Shown here: piece by piece, positions 1 through 6,090 of the stretch
Numbering within the stretch: the stretch's first letter is position 1
Layout of the letters: each line of letters starts with the position of its first letter
From: a candidate division WWE3 bacterium
GTDB lineage: Bacteria; Patescibacteriota; WWE3; UBA101185; UBA10185
NCBI GenBank assembly: GCA_003564915.1
Contig: PXDX01000049.1
Coordinates: 1 to 7,145, forward strand
Direction of reading: 5' to 3'
Length of the DNA: 7,145 nucleotides
The notes under the pieces: generated by a model
What the model was told of the DNA's origin: nothing
The model's database searches: none
Seen by the model: the letters and a program-made list of their open reading frames with translations, nothing else
Translations under genes and position numbers: made by a program

Positions 1-1302
1 ATCGACAAGCTTGCGTTGGATTGCAGTCATCCATGCGTCGGAGGCGTGCACTTCGTCGATCACTACGAGCGCGCGCGCCATTGCGGTGCCGCGCAGATGC
101 GCGTGCTTTACCTTCAGCCCGGCCATCATGACTTGGTCGACCGTTCCGACAGCAATCTGTGCGGCCAGAAAACGTGTGGCGTGTTCTGCCGCCCAACGGG
201 ACGGGCGCGCGTCAACGGTGTCGTCCCAGCGGGTGTGAAACTCCGGCAAACGGGTTCCTCTCGCTTCGCCTGCCAGGGCCTGCCCGGGAATAGCAAGAAC
301 CGCCTCAGGTGCGGGGTGCTTGAACATCCGCTTCAGGGCAGTATTCACCCGTTTCTGCAACTGACGGGCCGCCGCGCGTGTCGGCACGGCGAAATAGAGC
401 GCCTCGACCTCGCGTGCCTCGAAAAGCCGCGCGAAGCGCCACAGCGCCGCCTCGGTCTTGCCCGCGCCCGTTTCGGCCTCGAGAATGACAAGCCGTTCGG
501 ATGTATCGACATCGGCGACAGTCCGCTGTGCTGGTCTCGGCGCGGGGTGATCCGACAACAGCTGCCACGCTGCTCCTCCCGCCAATTGAACGCTTGAGGG
601 ATCAAGGCCGATACTGCGCAAGCGCTGCCGCGCCTTTTCGAGAGCTGCAGTCCAGTAGGCCGGGTCGAACTTTTCGACGAAACCGAACTCCTCGCGATCC
701 GATCCGACCCAATCCGCAAGCGCCAGCAGGCCAGCGAAGAAATGAGCGAATTTATGCGTGAGGGACGGTGGAGCATGATCGCGGACTTCGGGGAACCAAG
801 AGATGAGGGCCTCGCCCATTACGCGCTCTTCAGCTTTCCAGTCATAGCCCGGTGTCAGGTCGAACGCATCGCGACCCCAGCTTGCGTCCGGTTTGGGTAC
901 GGGGAGGCCATGATGAGCAAAAAGCACGCGGAACCACATCTCGATGTCAGGTCCCCATTTCGCCAAATGCGAGGCATGTCCGCCCAAGGCATTCGCCGCC
1001 TCACCTCGCATGAGCCACACCCAGCCGCACTGCACATGCCCGCGCGGTGTTATGCCCGGGTCTCGGTCCCATGCCTTGACCTGGAAACCGGTAGCGAGCT
1101 TGCCGATGTCGTGCAGGAAAGCGAGCGCACCCAAGCATGCAATTTCTTCGCGTGAAATTGGTCGACCGATCGCAGCGTTGGCCCTATCGCGAAACACCGG
1201 AATTTGCAGTAGGGAGATCAGTACAGCGGCCACATCGCCACTGTGATGCGCAAGATGATGGCGTGTTCGGTTGTCTCGATCGACCTTTCCCCATGCAACC
1301 AT
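1..1302 (-). CDS. cas3: CRISPR-associated nuclease-helicase Cas3, N-terminal half (gene runs off the left edge)
   Basis: Cas3 is the effector of type I CRISPR-Cas: it is recruited by Cascade and unwinds and degrades target DNA. The minus frame is open for 434 codons from ATG at 1302 to the window edge; an in-frame stop lies at 1317-1315. The HD nuclease domain comes first: HLAHHSGD (residues 16-23), HDIGK (64-68), GGH (107-109), FAHHG (128-132) and ALADWVGSD (194-202), so all expected metal-binding residues are present. The helicase follows: ETGAGKT Walker A (277-283), VPTRAAARQL (motif Ia, 306-315), VGTVDQVMMAGLKVKH, and the DEVH box (416-419). The rest of the helicase and the C-terminal domain lie outside. 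The HD-first order and the GTVDQ..LKVKH segment resemble subtype I-E, but I-C is not excluded. The ribosome site before ATG is weak. Nothing seen suggests decay. Cas3 identity is near certain; the subtype is a guess. Confidence 0.95.
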   Translation of the reverse strand, partial: MVAWGKVDRDNRTRHHLAHHSGDVAAVLISLLQIPVFRDRANAAIGRPISREEIACLGALAFLHDIGKLATGFQVKAWDRDPGITPRGHVQCGWVWLMRGEAANALGGHASHLAKWGPDIEMWFRVLFAHHGLPVPKPDASWGRDAFDLTPGYDWKAEERVMGEALISWFPEVRDHAPPSLTHKFAHFFAGLLALADWVGSDREEFGFVEKFDPAYWTAALEKARQRLRSIGLDPSSVQLAGGAAWQLLSDHPAPRPAQRTVADVDTSERLVILEAETGAGKTEAALWRFARLFEAREVEALYFAVPTRAAARQLQKRVNTALKRMFKHPAPEAVLAIPGQALAGEARGTRLPEFHTRWDDTVDARPSRWAAEHATRFLAAQIAVGTVDQVMMAGLKVKHAHLRGTAMARALVVIDEVHASDAWMTAIQRKLVD

Positions 1303-1320
1303 GCCGCAATCCAATCAAAA

Positions 1321-1356
1321 TTAATATCAACCGACAATTCGAATTCCCAATGTCAA
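1321..1356 (-). promoter_or_regulatory. Possible cas3 promoter region
   Basis: The 216 bases between cas3 and the IS701 remnant hold no recognisable gene and are AT-richer near cas3. Reading towards cas3 there is TTGACA (1356-1351), but no good -10 box at normal distance: TGATAT is 21 bases on. A weaker pair is TTGGGA (1350-1345) and TATTAA (1326-1321), 18 bases apart. A perfect palindrome AATTCGAATT (1336-1345) lies between them and could be an operator or chance. No CRISPR repeat or leader is seen. Confidence 0.25.
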
Positions 1357-1518
1357 CCTCCACGCTGCCAGCACTTCACCTGCAAAGCAAGCGTTTGAAC
1401 CACCAATCATGTTTTCCACCCGAGTGTTATGATCCACGACGAAACACGGACAGGTTAGCGATCTCGTGACAAACATAATTTCATCGTAGCCTTCAAGCCT
1501 CGTAAATCTCCCGCCTAG

Positions 1519-2592
1519 TACTACAGTTGCACATGCTGTCGAGCTTTCCGATGGGCTATGGCGGCGGAGTTTTGGTGGCGTCGTCGCCATAGAGACCAAG
1601 TCTAGATGAACCTTGCGGTGAGGACGGGCCGCGGCAACAAGCGGGCAAGAAGGTACCGGATTTCTGCCGTGGTGAGGATATCTGCCTGTCTTGGGCTCAG
1701 ATCGCCGCGACAGGATTGTCCGGACTCGTTTTGTTCGGCTTGGGCAAACCTGAACGACGGTGTTCCGCGCCAAGGCACGCGAGGAAGGCTGCAGCTGCCA
1801 TAACAAGGCTGATGTGACGATGCCATCCATGCCATGAGCGGGCTTCGCAATGGTCGAGGCCGAGGTCGTCTTTGGCACGCAGGAAGCATTCCTCAATCGT
1901 CCAGCGCAAGCCGGCGGCCGCCGCAAGCTCGGCAAGCGTGATGTCTGAGCGCGCAAAGGCAAAGTAATATGCAATTGCTTCTGGGTCGCGCAGGCTGCGC
2001 CTTGCCAGCATCCAGCGCGAAAACCCGTCTGGGGCTTGATAGCTGAGCTGGTGGATACGGCCCGATCATACAATCTAGGCCCCTTTGCGCCTTCACCTGC
2101 GCTCAACGGCATCCAGGCGTCACCGGGTAGCGCGGCAACCATCTTTACCGGGTCCGTCTGGATCAGCGTCCATTCCTCCATGAACCGCAATGTCTGATTG
2201 CTGCGCACCGCCAGCACATAGGGCTGCTGGCGCTCCTCCAGCATATGCCGGAACCGAAAATCCGCACCATAGACGGCATCGGCGAGAACAAAGGCGCATG
2301 GAATGCCCTCGTTGAGCAGGCGCGTGACCATCTCGCATGCCATGGCTGGCTTGGTGGCGAAGGTAATATCTTCGGGCACATGCGCCTTCGCGCGTCGCTC
2401 GGGATCATTGGCCCAGGATTTTGGCAGATACAATCGCCTGTCGATCAGGGCATGCCCCCAGCGGCTTGCATAGCTCGCAAAAACACCAATCTGACTGTTC
2501 TCAATCCGTCCCGCTGTGCCGGAATATTGCCGCGCTACCCCTACCGAATGGATGCCTTTCTTGAGGAAACCTGTTTCATCAATCACAAGAAC
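1519..2592 (-). mobile_element. IS701-family insertion sequence remnant, 5' end of transposase lost
   Basis: The stretch carries the catalytic and C-terminal parts of an IS701-family DDE transposase on the minus strand, followed by about 80 bases of non-coding end. The outer boundary is placed at CTAG (1515-1518), directly followed by TACTACAGTTGCAC. IS701-family elements are known to duplicate a 4-bp YTAR target, and CTAG fits, but the partner end is missing so the boundary is not proven. The other side ends abruptly at 2592, where an IS21 element begins. The element cannot be autonomous: it lacks one end, the transposase N-terminus, and has two frameshifts. Confidence 0.75.
1602..2592 (-). 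pseudogene. IS701-family transposase, truncated and twice frameshifted
   Basis: Read from 2592, the first frame gives VLVIDETGFLKKG, then GVARQYSGTAGRIENSQIGV, LPKSW, ADAVYG and SAGEGAKGPRLYD, all characteristic of the IS701 DDE transposase; the first catalytic aspartate (2580-2578) and the one in ADAVYG are kept. Near 2055 one base is missing and the sequence continues in another frame as LSYQAPDGFSRWMLARRSL, then RWTIEECFLRAKDDLGLD (containing the catalytic glutamate) and EARSWHGWHRHISLVM. A stop follows at 1697, but the protein resumes in the third frame near 1706 as ADILTTAEIRYLLARLLPRP and stops at 1602, again equal to one lost base. Roughly the first 110 residues of a ~400-residue enzyme are absent. 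The gene is dead. Programmed frameshifting is unlikely because neither junction has a slippery heptamer. Confidence 0.92.
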
Positions 2593-2670
2593 TGAGAACG
2601 GCGGTGCAAAATTAGACCACGGTAGCGCCGCCATGTTGGTGGTGCGGGCGGCGTAAAAGTCGTCCACTTT
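2593..2670 (+). repeat. Left terminal repeats of the IS21 element (two copies)
   Basis: The outer copy L1 (2593-2622) is TG..AACGGCGGxGxAAAA...GACCA..G. A second copy L2 (2647-2670) reads GGCGGCGTAAAAGT followed by CGTCCACTTT. L1 pairs with R1 at the right end and L2 with R2: GGCGGCG-AAAAGT-CCACTTT is shared between L2 and R2. Multiple terminal repeats are typical of IS21 elements, where they bind IstA. Confidence 0.85.
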
Positions 2671-2712
2671 TTCCCTTCTTGTGGCAGCAGGGAGGGCGAG
2701 GAGATTTACACC

Positions 2713-4200
2713 GTGGAACTTTATCTGAAGGTCAGGCTGGCGCGCAGCGAGGGGATGAGCCAGCGGGAGCTTGCGCGCCATTTCAATATATCGCGCGACA
2801 GCGTTCGCAAGATGTTGGCGTTCTCTTCGCCGCCGGGTTACCGGCGCACGAAGGAGATCAAGCGTCCCAAGCTTGATGGGTTTACGGAGATCATCGACGG
2901 TTGGCTTGAAGGGGACAAGAATGTGCCCCGCAAACAGCGCCACACGGCGAAGCGGATCCACGAGCGGCTCAAGGCGGAACACAAGTTCACCGGCGGCTAT
3001 ACGATCATTAAGGACTACGTTCGGCAGCGTGAACGACGCACCCGTGAGATGTTCGTGCCGCTTGCGCATCCGCCGGGGCATGCGCAAGCCGATTTTGGCG
3101 AAGCGTTGGTTGTGATCGGGGGTGTCGAACAAAAGGCCCACTTCTTCGTCCTGGATTTGCCGCACAGCGATGCTTACTTCGTGCGGGCCTACCCGGCGGC
3201 GACGGCGGAGGCCTGGATGGACGGGCATGTGCATGCCTTTGCCTTCTTTGGCGGGGTGCCTCTGTCGGTTCTCTACGACAACGACCGTTGCCTGGTCTCG
3301 AAGATCCAGCCGGATGGCACACGGGTCCGCGCGACGCTGTTCAGCGGGCTGCTGTCGCACTACCTGTTCCGAGACCGCTACGGGCGGCCGGGCAAAGGGA
3401 ATGACAAGGGCAATGTCGAGGGGATGGTGGGCTATGCCCGCCGCAACCATATGGTGCCGATCCCCCACTTCCCGGATTGGGAGAGCTTCAACGCCTATCT
3501 TGAAGAGCAGTGTCGCGCCCGTCAGACTGATACACTGCGTGGACACACGGAGGCGATCGGCGCGCGCCTGCAGCGGGATCTGGCCGAGATGCGCCCCTTG
3601 CCAGCCGCCCCCTTTGAGGCCTGCGCACAGGCCAGCGGCCGGGTGAGCTCCCAGTCTTTGGTCCGCTACGACACCAACGATTACTCGGTCCCCGTGGCCT
3701 ATGGCCATCAGGATGTCTGGGTGCGGGCCTATGTCGATCAGGTGGTGATTGGCTGCCGTGGGAACGTGATCGCACGCCATCCGCGGTGCTACGCGCGCGA
3801 GGACATGGTGTTCGACCCGATCCACTACCTCCCGCTGATCGAACGCAAGATTAATGCTTTGGATCAGGCCGCGCCCCTTGCGGAGTGGGACTTGCCAGAA
3901 GAGTTCGACACGCTGCGCCGCCTGATGGAAGCGCGCACGCTGAAGATAGGGCGCCGCGAGTATGTCCAGGTGCTGCGCCTTCTGGAGACCTTCGGCATGC
4001 AGGAGATACACGCCGCCGTAAAGCAGGCCCTGAAGATGGGCGCAGTCAGCTTTGATGCTGTGAAGCATCTGGTTCTGTGTCAGGTCGAGAAGCGGCCACC
4101 ACGGCTCGACCTCGACGTATACCCCTACCTGCCACGGGCGCGGGTCGAGACGACCTCAGCGGCCAGCTACATGTCCCTGATGTCGGAGGCTGCCGAATGA
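2713..4200 (+). CDS. istA: IS21 transposase IstA
   Basis: IstA binds the element ends and catalyses strand transfer; it works with the ATPase IstB. The start is GTG at 2713, nine bases after GAGGAG (2698-2703); no ATG is available upstream in frame. Of 495 residues, 15-35 form a helix-turn-helix (GMSQRELARHFNISRDSVRK). The DDE core has Asp127 in AQADFGEA, Asp189 in LYDND and Glu236 in GNVEGMVGYARRN. The motif RYDTNDYSVP (318-327) marks the beta-barrel after the catalytic domain. The length is normal for the family and no frameshift is seen. The stop overlaps the istB start, giving translational coupling. Confidence 0.97.
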   Translation: MELYLKVRLARSEGMSQRELARHFNISRDSVRKMLAFSSPPGYRRTKEIKRPKLDGFTEIIDGWLEGDKNVPRKQRHTAKRIHERLKAEHKFTGGYTIIKDYVRQRERRTREMFVPLAHPPGHAQADFGEALVVIGGVEQKAHFFVLDLPHSDAYFVRAYPAATAEAWMDGHVHAFAFFGGVPLSVLYDNDRCLVSKIQPDGTRVRATLFSGLLSHYLFRDRYGRPGKGNDKGNVEGMVGYARRNHMVPIPHFPDWESFNAYLEEQCRARQTDTLRGHTEAIGARLQRDLAEMRPLPAAPFEACAQASGRVSSQSLVRYDTNDYSVPVAYGHQDVWVRAYVDQVVIGCRGNVIARHPRCYAREDMVFDPIHYLPLIERKINALDQAAPLAEWDLPEEFDTLRRLMEARTLKIGRREYVQVLRLLETFGMQEIHAAVKQALKMGAVSFDAVKHLVLCQVEKRPPRLDLDVYPYLPRARVETTSAASYMSLMSEAAE

Positions 4201-4961
4201 CCCATGCCCCCGAAATCCTGCTGGAGCATCACCTCAAGAGGCTGAAGCTTCCGACATTCCTGCGTGAATATCAGAAGGTGGCGCGCCAATGCGCCGCCGA
4301 GGGCTTGGACCATGTCCAGTTCCTGACGCGCCTGGTCGAACTGGAGCTGATCGATCGCGAGCGACGCATGGTCGAGCGCCTCATCAAGGCGGCCAAGTTC
4401 CCAGCCACCAAAAGCCTCGACAGCTTCGACTTCAAGGCAATCCCCAAGCTCAACAAGATGCAGGTGCTGGAGCTGGCGCGCTGCAACTGGATCGAACGGC
4501 GCGAGAACGTGATCGCCCTCGGCCCAAGCGGCACCGGCAAAACCCACGTCGCCCTCAGCCTGGGGCTTGCTGCTTGCCAGAAAGGGATGACGGTCAGCTT
4601 CACCACCGCCGCGGCCTTGGTCAACGAACTAATGGAGGCGCGCGACGAGCGTCGCTTGCTACGGGTCCAAAAACAGATGGCCAACGCCAAGCTGCTGATC
4701 ATCGACGAATTGGGCTTCGTCCCTCTCTCCAAAACCGGGGCCGAGCTGCTCTTTGAATTGATCTCGCAGCGCTACGAGCGCGGGGCTACGCTGATCACGA
4801 GCAACTTGCCCTTCGATGAATGGACGGAAACCTTCGGAACCGAGCGCCTGACAGGGGCGCTCCTCGACCGGCTGACCCATCACGTCAACATCCTCGAGAT
4901 GAACGGCGAAAGCTATCGCCTGGCCCAAAGCCAGGCGCGCAAAGCCACTAAAACCCCCTGA
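4197..4961 (+). CDS. istB: IS21 helper ATPase IstB
   Basis: IstB is a DnaA/DnaC-like AAA+ ATPase that assembles on target DNA and stimulates the IstA complex. The chosen ATG at 4197 overlaps the istA stop (ATGA) and is preceded by GGAGG at 4185-4189, seven bases away. The frame is open further upstream, but that part overlaps istA and is not expected to be coding. The 254 residues show the IstB N-terminal helical region, Walker A GPSGTGKT (109-116), Walker B LLIIDE (166-171), sensor TSNLP around Asn203, and LLDRLTHH (222-229). The length is normal and nothing is missing. Confidence 0.97.
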   Translation: MTHAPEILLEHHLKRLKLPTFLREYQKVARQCAAEGLDHVQFLTRLVELELIDRERRMVERLIKAAKFPATKSLDSFDFKAIPKLNKMQVLELARCNWIERRENVIALGPSGTGKTHVALSLGLAACQKGMTVSFTTAAALVNELMEARDERRLLRVQKQMANAKLLIIDELGFVPLSKTGAELLFELISQRYERGATLITSNLPFDEWTETFGTERLTGALLDRLTHHVNILEMNGESYRLAQSQARKATKTP

Positions 4962-4975
4962 CCGACAATCCATCA

Positions 4976-4995
4976 CTTGGCCCTTACGGGCCAAG
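4976..4995 (+). terminator. Perfect 8-bp hairpin after istB
   Basis: CTTGGCCC, loop TTAC, GGGCCAAG lies 15 bases after the istB stop. The stem is strong but no T-run follows, so it is at best a weak intrinsic terminator or an mRNA-stabilising end. It could also shield the element from outside transcription. Confidence 0.45.
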
Positions 4996-5044
4996 GCGGC
5001 CAGTCAACCGCCAGCTATTTGGGGAGCGCGGTCGACTGGCCGCC
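4995..5044. repeat. 11-bp perfect inverted repeat in the IS21 3' non-coding end
   Basis: GGCGGCCAGTC (4995-5005) is exactly complementary to GACTGGCCGCC (5034-5044), with a 28-base gap. It directly follows the shorter hairpin and precedes the terminal repeats. Its role is unknown; it may be part of transcription termination or of the end structure. Confidence 0.6.
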
Positions 5045-5074
5045 AGCGCTCTATGCGACCTTCACCCCCAACAC

Positions 5075-5129
5075 CAAAGTGGCCTACTTTTGCGCCGCCC
5101 TTTGGTCGGGTTTTACTCCGCCGTTGACA
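5075..5129 (-). repeat. Right terminal repeats of the IS21 element (two copies)
   Basis: On the minus strand the outer copy R1 (5129-5100) begins TGTCAACGGCGGAGTAAAA and continues CCCGACCAAAG. The inner copy R2 (5099-5075) reads GGCGGCGCAAAAGT followed by AGGCCACTTTG. Both match the left repeats. R1 and R2 are directly adjacent, whereas L1 and L2 are separated by 24 bases, so the ends are asymmetric. Confidence 0.85.
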
Positions 5130-5130
5130 T

Positions 5131-5502
5131 CGGCCGCAATATGCCGGATCCCGCACCACGCGGCTCATGCCCATGTCTTCGGACACATTTGAGCTGGTTG
5201 CAGCGGCCAAGAGGTGCGCATTGGCCGCTTGGCCGAAGACAGGGGACAAGCTCTATGCCTTTACCAAGGCCGGCGTCATGCTGGATGATCTTCTGCCATT
5301 TGAGGATCGACCGAGAACGCTTTTTGATGTGCCGCGCGGCTCCCCGGCATTGATGAGCGCGCTGGACAAGGTGAATGCCCGTTTTGGCAAAAAAACCCTC
5401 GTCCTGGCCAGCGAGGGTATGTCGCGATCCTGGCAATTGCGCTCCGAGTATCGCAGCCCGCGCTATACAACGCGGATCTCGGATCTGCCAGTTGTGAAAT
5501 GA
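5131..5502 (+). pseudogene. umuC: umuC-like DNA polymerase V gene, 3' remnant
   Basis: UmuC is the catalytic subunit of the SOS translesion polymerase Pol V. Only the last ~123 codons remain, beginning RPQYAGSRTTRL directly after the IS21 end. They match the end of UmuC: KLYAFTKAGVMLDDLLP, then SALDKVNARFGKKTL, ASEGMSRSWQLRSEYRSPRY and TTRISDLPVVK before TGA. This is the C-terminal tail (DUF4113-type region) and the end of the little-finger part. The polymerase active site (about 300 residues) is missing and is not found elsewhere in the window. ATG codons at 5167 and 5173 could start a ~110-residue fragment, but it would have no catalytic function. No frameshift is seen within the remnant, so the loss may be fairly recent. 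Confidence 0.9.
5485..5501 (+). repeat. 17-bp direct repeat, copy 1 (umuC 3' end)
   Basis: CTGCCAGTTGTGAAATG covers the last codons of umuC (LPVVK and most of the stop). The identical 17 bases recur at 5888-5904. The two copies bracket the small lipoprotein gene. Confidence 0.95.
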
Positions 5503-5538
5503 GCGCGGGATGCCCAGTAGGTTCAAGGCGTCGCGCGC

Positions 5539-5829
5539 TTAAAATCTTACATCCGAGAGGTATCGTGCGGCGACGAAGCCAGTCACACTTGGGGCCGCGG
5601 CCAGAGACACGCGGCACCACAGTTCACCACGCTCGGTGGTACAATCGCGGCGGATGACCACGGTCCCATCTGGCAGGCCGAGGATCACATTATAGCCCAG
5701 CCCGGGCCCGCCCCTGAGTTTTAACAGCTCTGGATTTGCACCAGTGACCACTGCACGGCTGACCGGCGGATTTGTGCAGCTCGCGAGGAACGAAAATGCC
5801 GCGAGCATTGGAATGATCAAACGAAACAT
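5539..5829 (-). CDS. Small SH3-domain lipoprotein
   Basis: The predicted 96-residue protein starts at ATG 5829, chosen over an earlier in-frame start at 5844 because AAGGGG sits just ahead and a clean signal peptide follows. Residues 1-17 are MFRLIIPMLAAFSFLAS and Cys18 completes a lipobox (LASC), so the mature protein should be lipid-anchored in the envelope facing the periplasm. Residues ~27-96 look like a bacterial SH3-like domain: LKLRGGPGLGYNVI, GLPDGTVV, WCRVS and GFVAARYL are its usual strands and the final FVAxxYL signature. Cys63 and Cys72 could pair. Such domains bind cell-wall or protein ligands; the ligand here is unknown. The gene converges on the umuC remnant with 36 bases between stops. 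Fold is fairly sure, role is not. Confidence 0.85.
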   Translation of the reverse strand: MFRLIIPMLAAFSFLASCTNPPVSRAVVTGANPELLKLRGGPGLGYNVILGLPDGTVVIRRDCTTERGELWCRVSLAAAPSVTGFVAARYLSDVRF

Positions 5830-5863
5830 GATGCCCCTTGTCAACTGCCTCTCCTGTGGTCGG

Positions 5864-5904
5864 AACTATACGGCACGCCTCCGGACCCTGCCAGTTGTGA
5901 AATG
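5864..5904 (+). pseudogene. Second, diverged copy of the last ~14 codons of umuC
   Basis: In frame, this stretch reads NYTARLRTLPVVK, close to RYTTRISDLPVVK at the end of the umuC remnant. The last 17 bases (5888-5904) are identical to 5485-5501, and CTATAC is conserved at the same distance (22 bases) upstream. The bases between differ widely. The stop has become TGG. The similarity does not extend further in either direction. It is either a relic of a second umuC-type gene or the mark of a recombination or integration event at the umuC 3' end. Confidence 0.7.
5865..5894 (-). promoter_or_regulatory. Predicted sigma70-type promoter of the SH3 lipoprotein gene
   Basis: Reading leftwards, CTGGCA (5894-5889, four of six to TTGACA) is followed after 18 bases by TATAGT (5870-5865, five of six to TATAAT). 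A start near 5858 would leave a leader of about 28 bases with its ribosome site. The -35 hexamer lies inside the second copy of the umuC 17-bp repeat, so the duplicated fragment may supply part of this promoter. Confidence 0.45.
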
Positions 5905-6069
5905 GAATTATCAGGTCGCAGGGAGCCGAGATGCGCGCTGTGGATTGGAGCTGATGACCGGATAGGCAGTCCGGCTTGGTGAGCGCCATGGCGCTGAGAG
6001 CGGTAGGGAAAGAGACCCTTGACGCTTCCTCGACAAACCGACAGCCTTGTCGGACCGGAAACCTTATGA
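5905..6069. other. Gene-free stretch with a small hairpin
   Basis: Together with the lipoprotein leader and the umuC relic, this makes about 260 bases without a convincing gene. The only structure seen is CCGACA, loop GCCT, TGTCGG (6038-6053). Frames crossing it on the minus strand are open by composition but show no recognisable protein motifs, and they would run antisense through the relic and the lipoprotein region. No tRNA or other RNA signature is seen. Confidence 0.5.
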
Positions 6070-6090
6070 TCGTCGAGTTGGAGCCGCCCC

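Larger units (their letters stand above)
2593..5129 (+). mobile_element. IS21-family insertion sequence, apparently complete (about 2.54 kb)
   Basis: The element starts with TGAGAACGGCGG (2593) and ends with the complement of TGTCAACGGCGG (5129), with the matching repeats, istA and istB in between in normal order. Both genes are open and have all catalytic motifs, so it looks capable of transposition. The bases next to it are CAAGAAC on the left and TCGGCCG on the right, so there is no target duplication. The left flank is an IS701 transposase and the right flank a umuC gene. This means the present junctions did not come from one simple insertion. Confidence 0.9.

Noticed and set aside
16..597. 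A 193-codon plus-strand frame opposite cas3
   Set aside because: It is the shadow of cas3, which has clear nuclease and helicase motifs on the other strand.
1303..1518. CRISPR array or leader upstream of cas3
   Set aside because: No repeated unit of 20-40 bases with regular spacing is visible there or elsewhere in the window.
2053..2062. Programmed frameshift in the IS701 transposase
   Set aside because: No slippery heptamer is present, a second frameshift follows downstream, and the N-terminus is already lost, so decay explains it better.
1327..4068. A 913-codon open frame on the minus strand
   Set aside because: It runs antisense through istA, crosses the IS21 end and then follows only part of the IS701 transposase. 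Only the piece after 2592 down to about 2055 is real protein sequence; the rest is open because of high GC.
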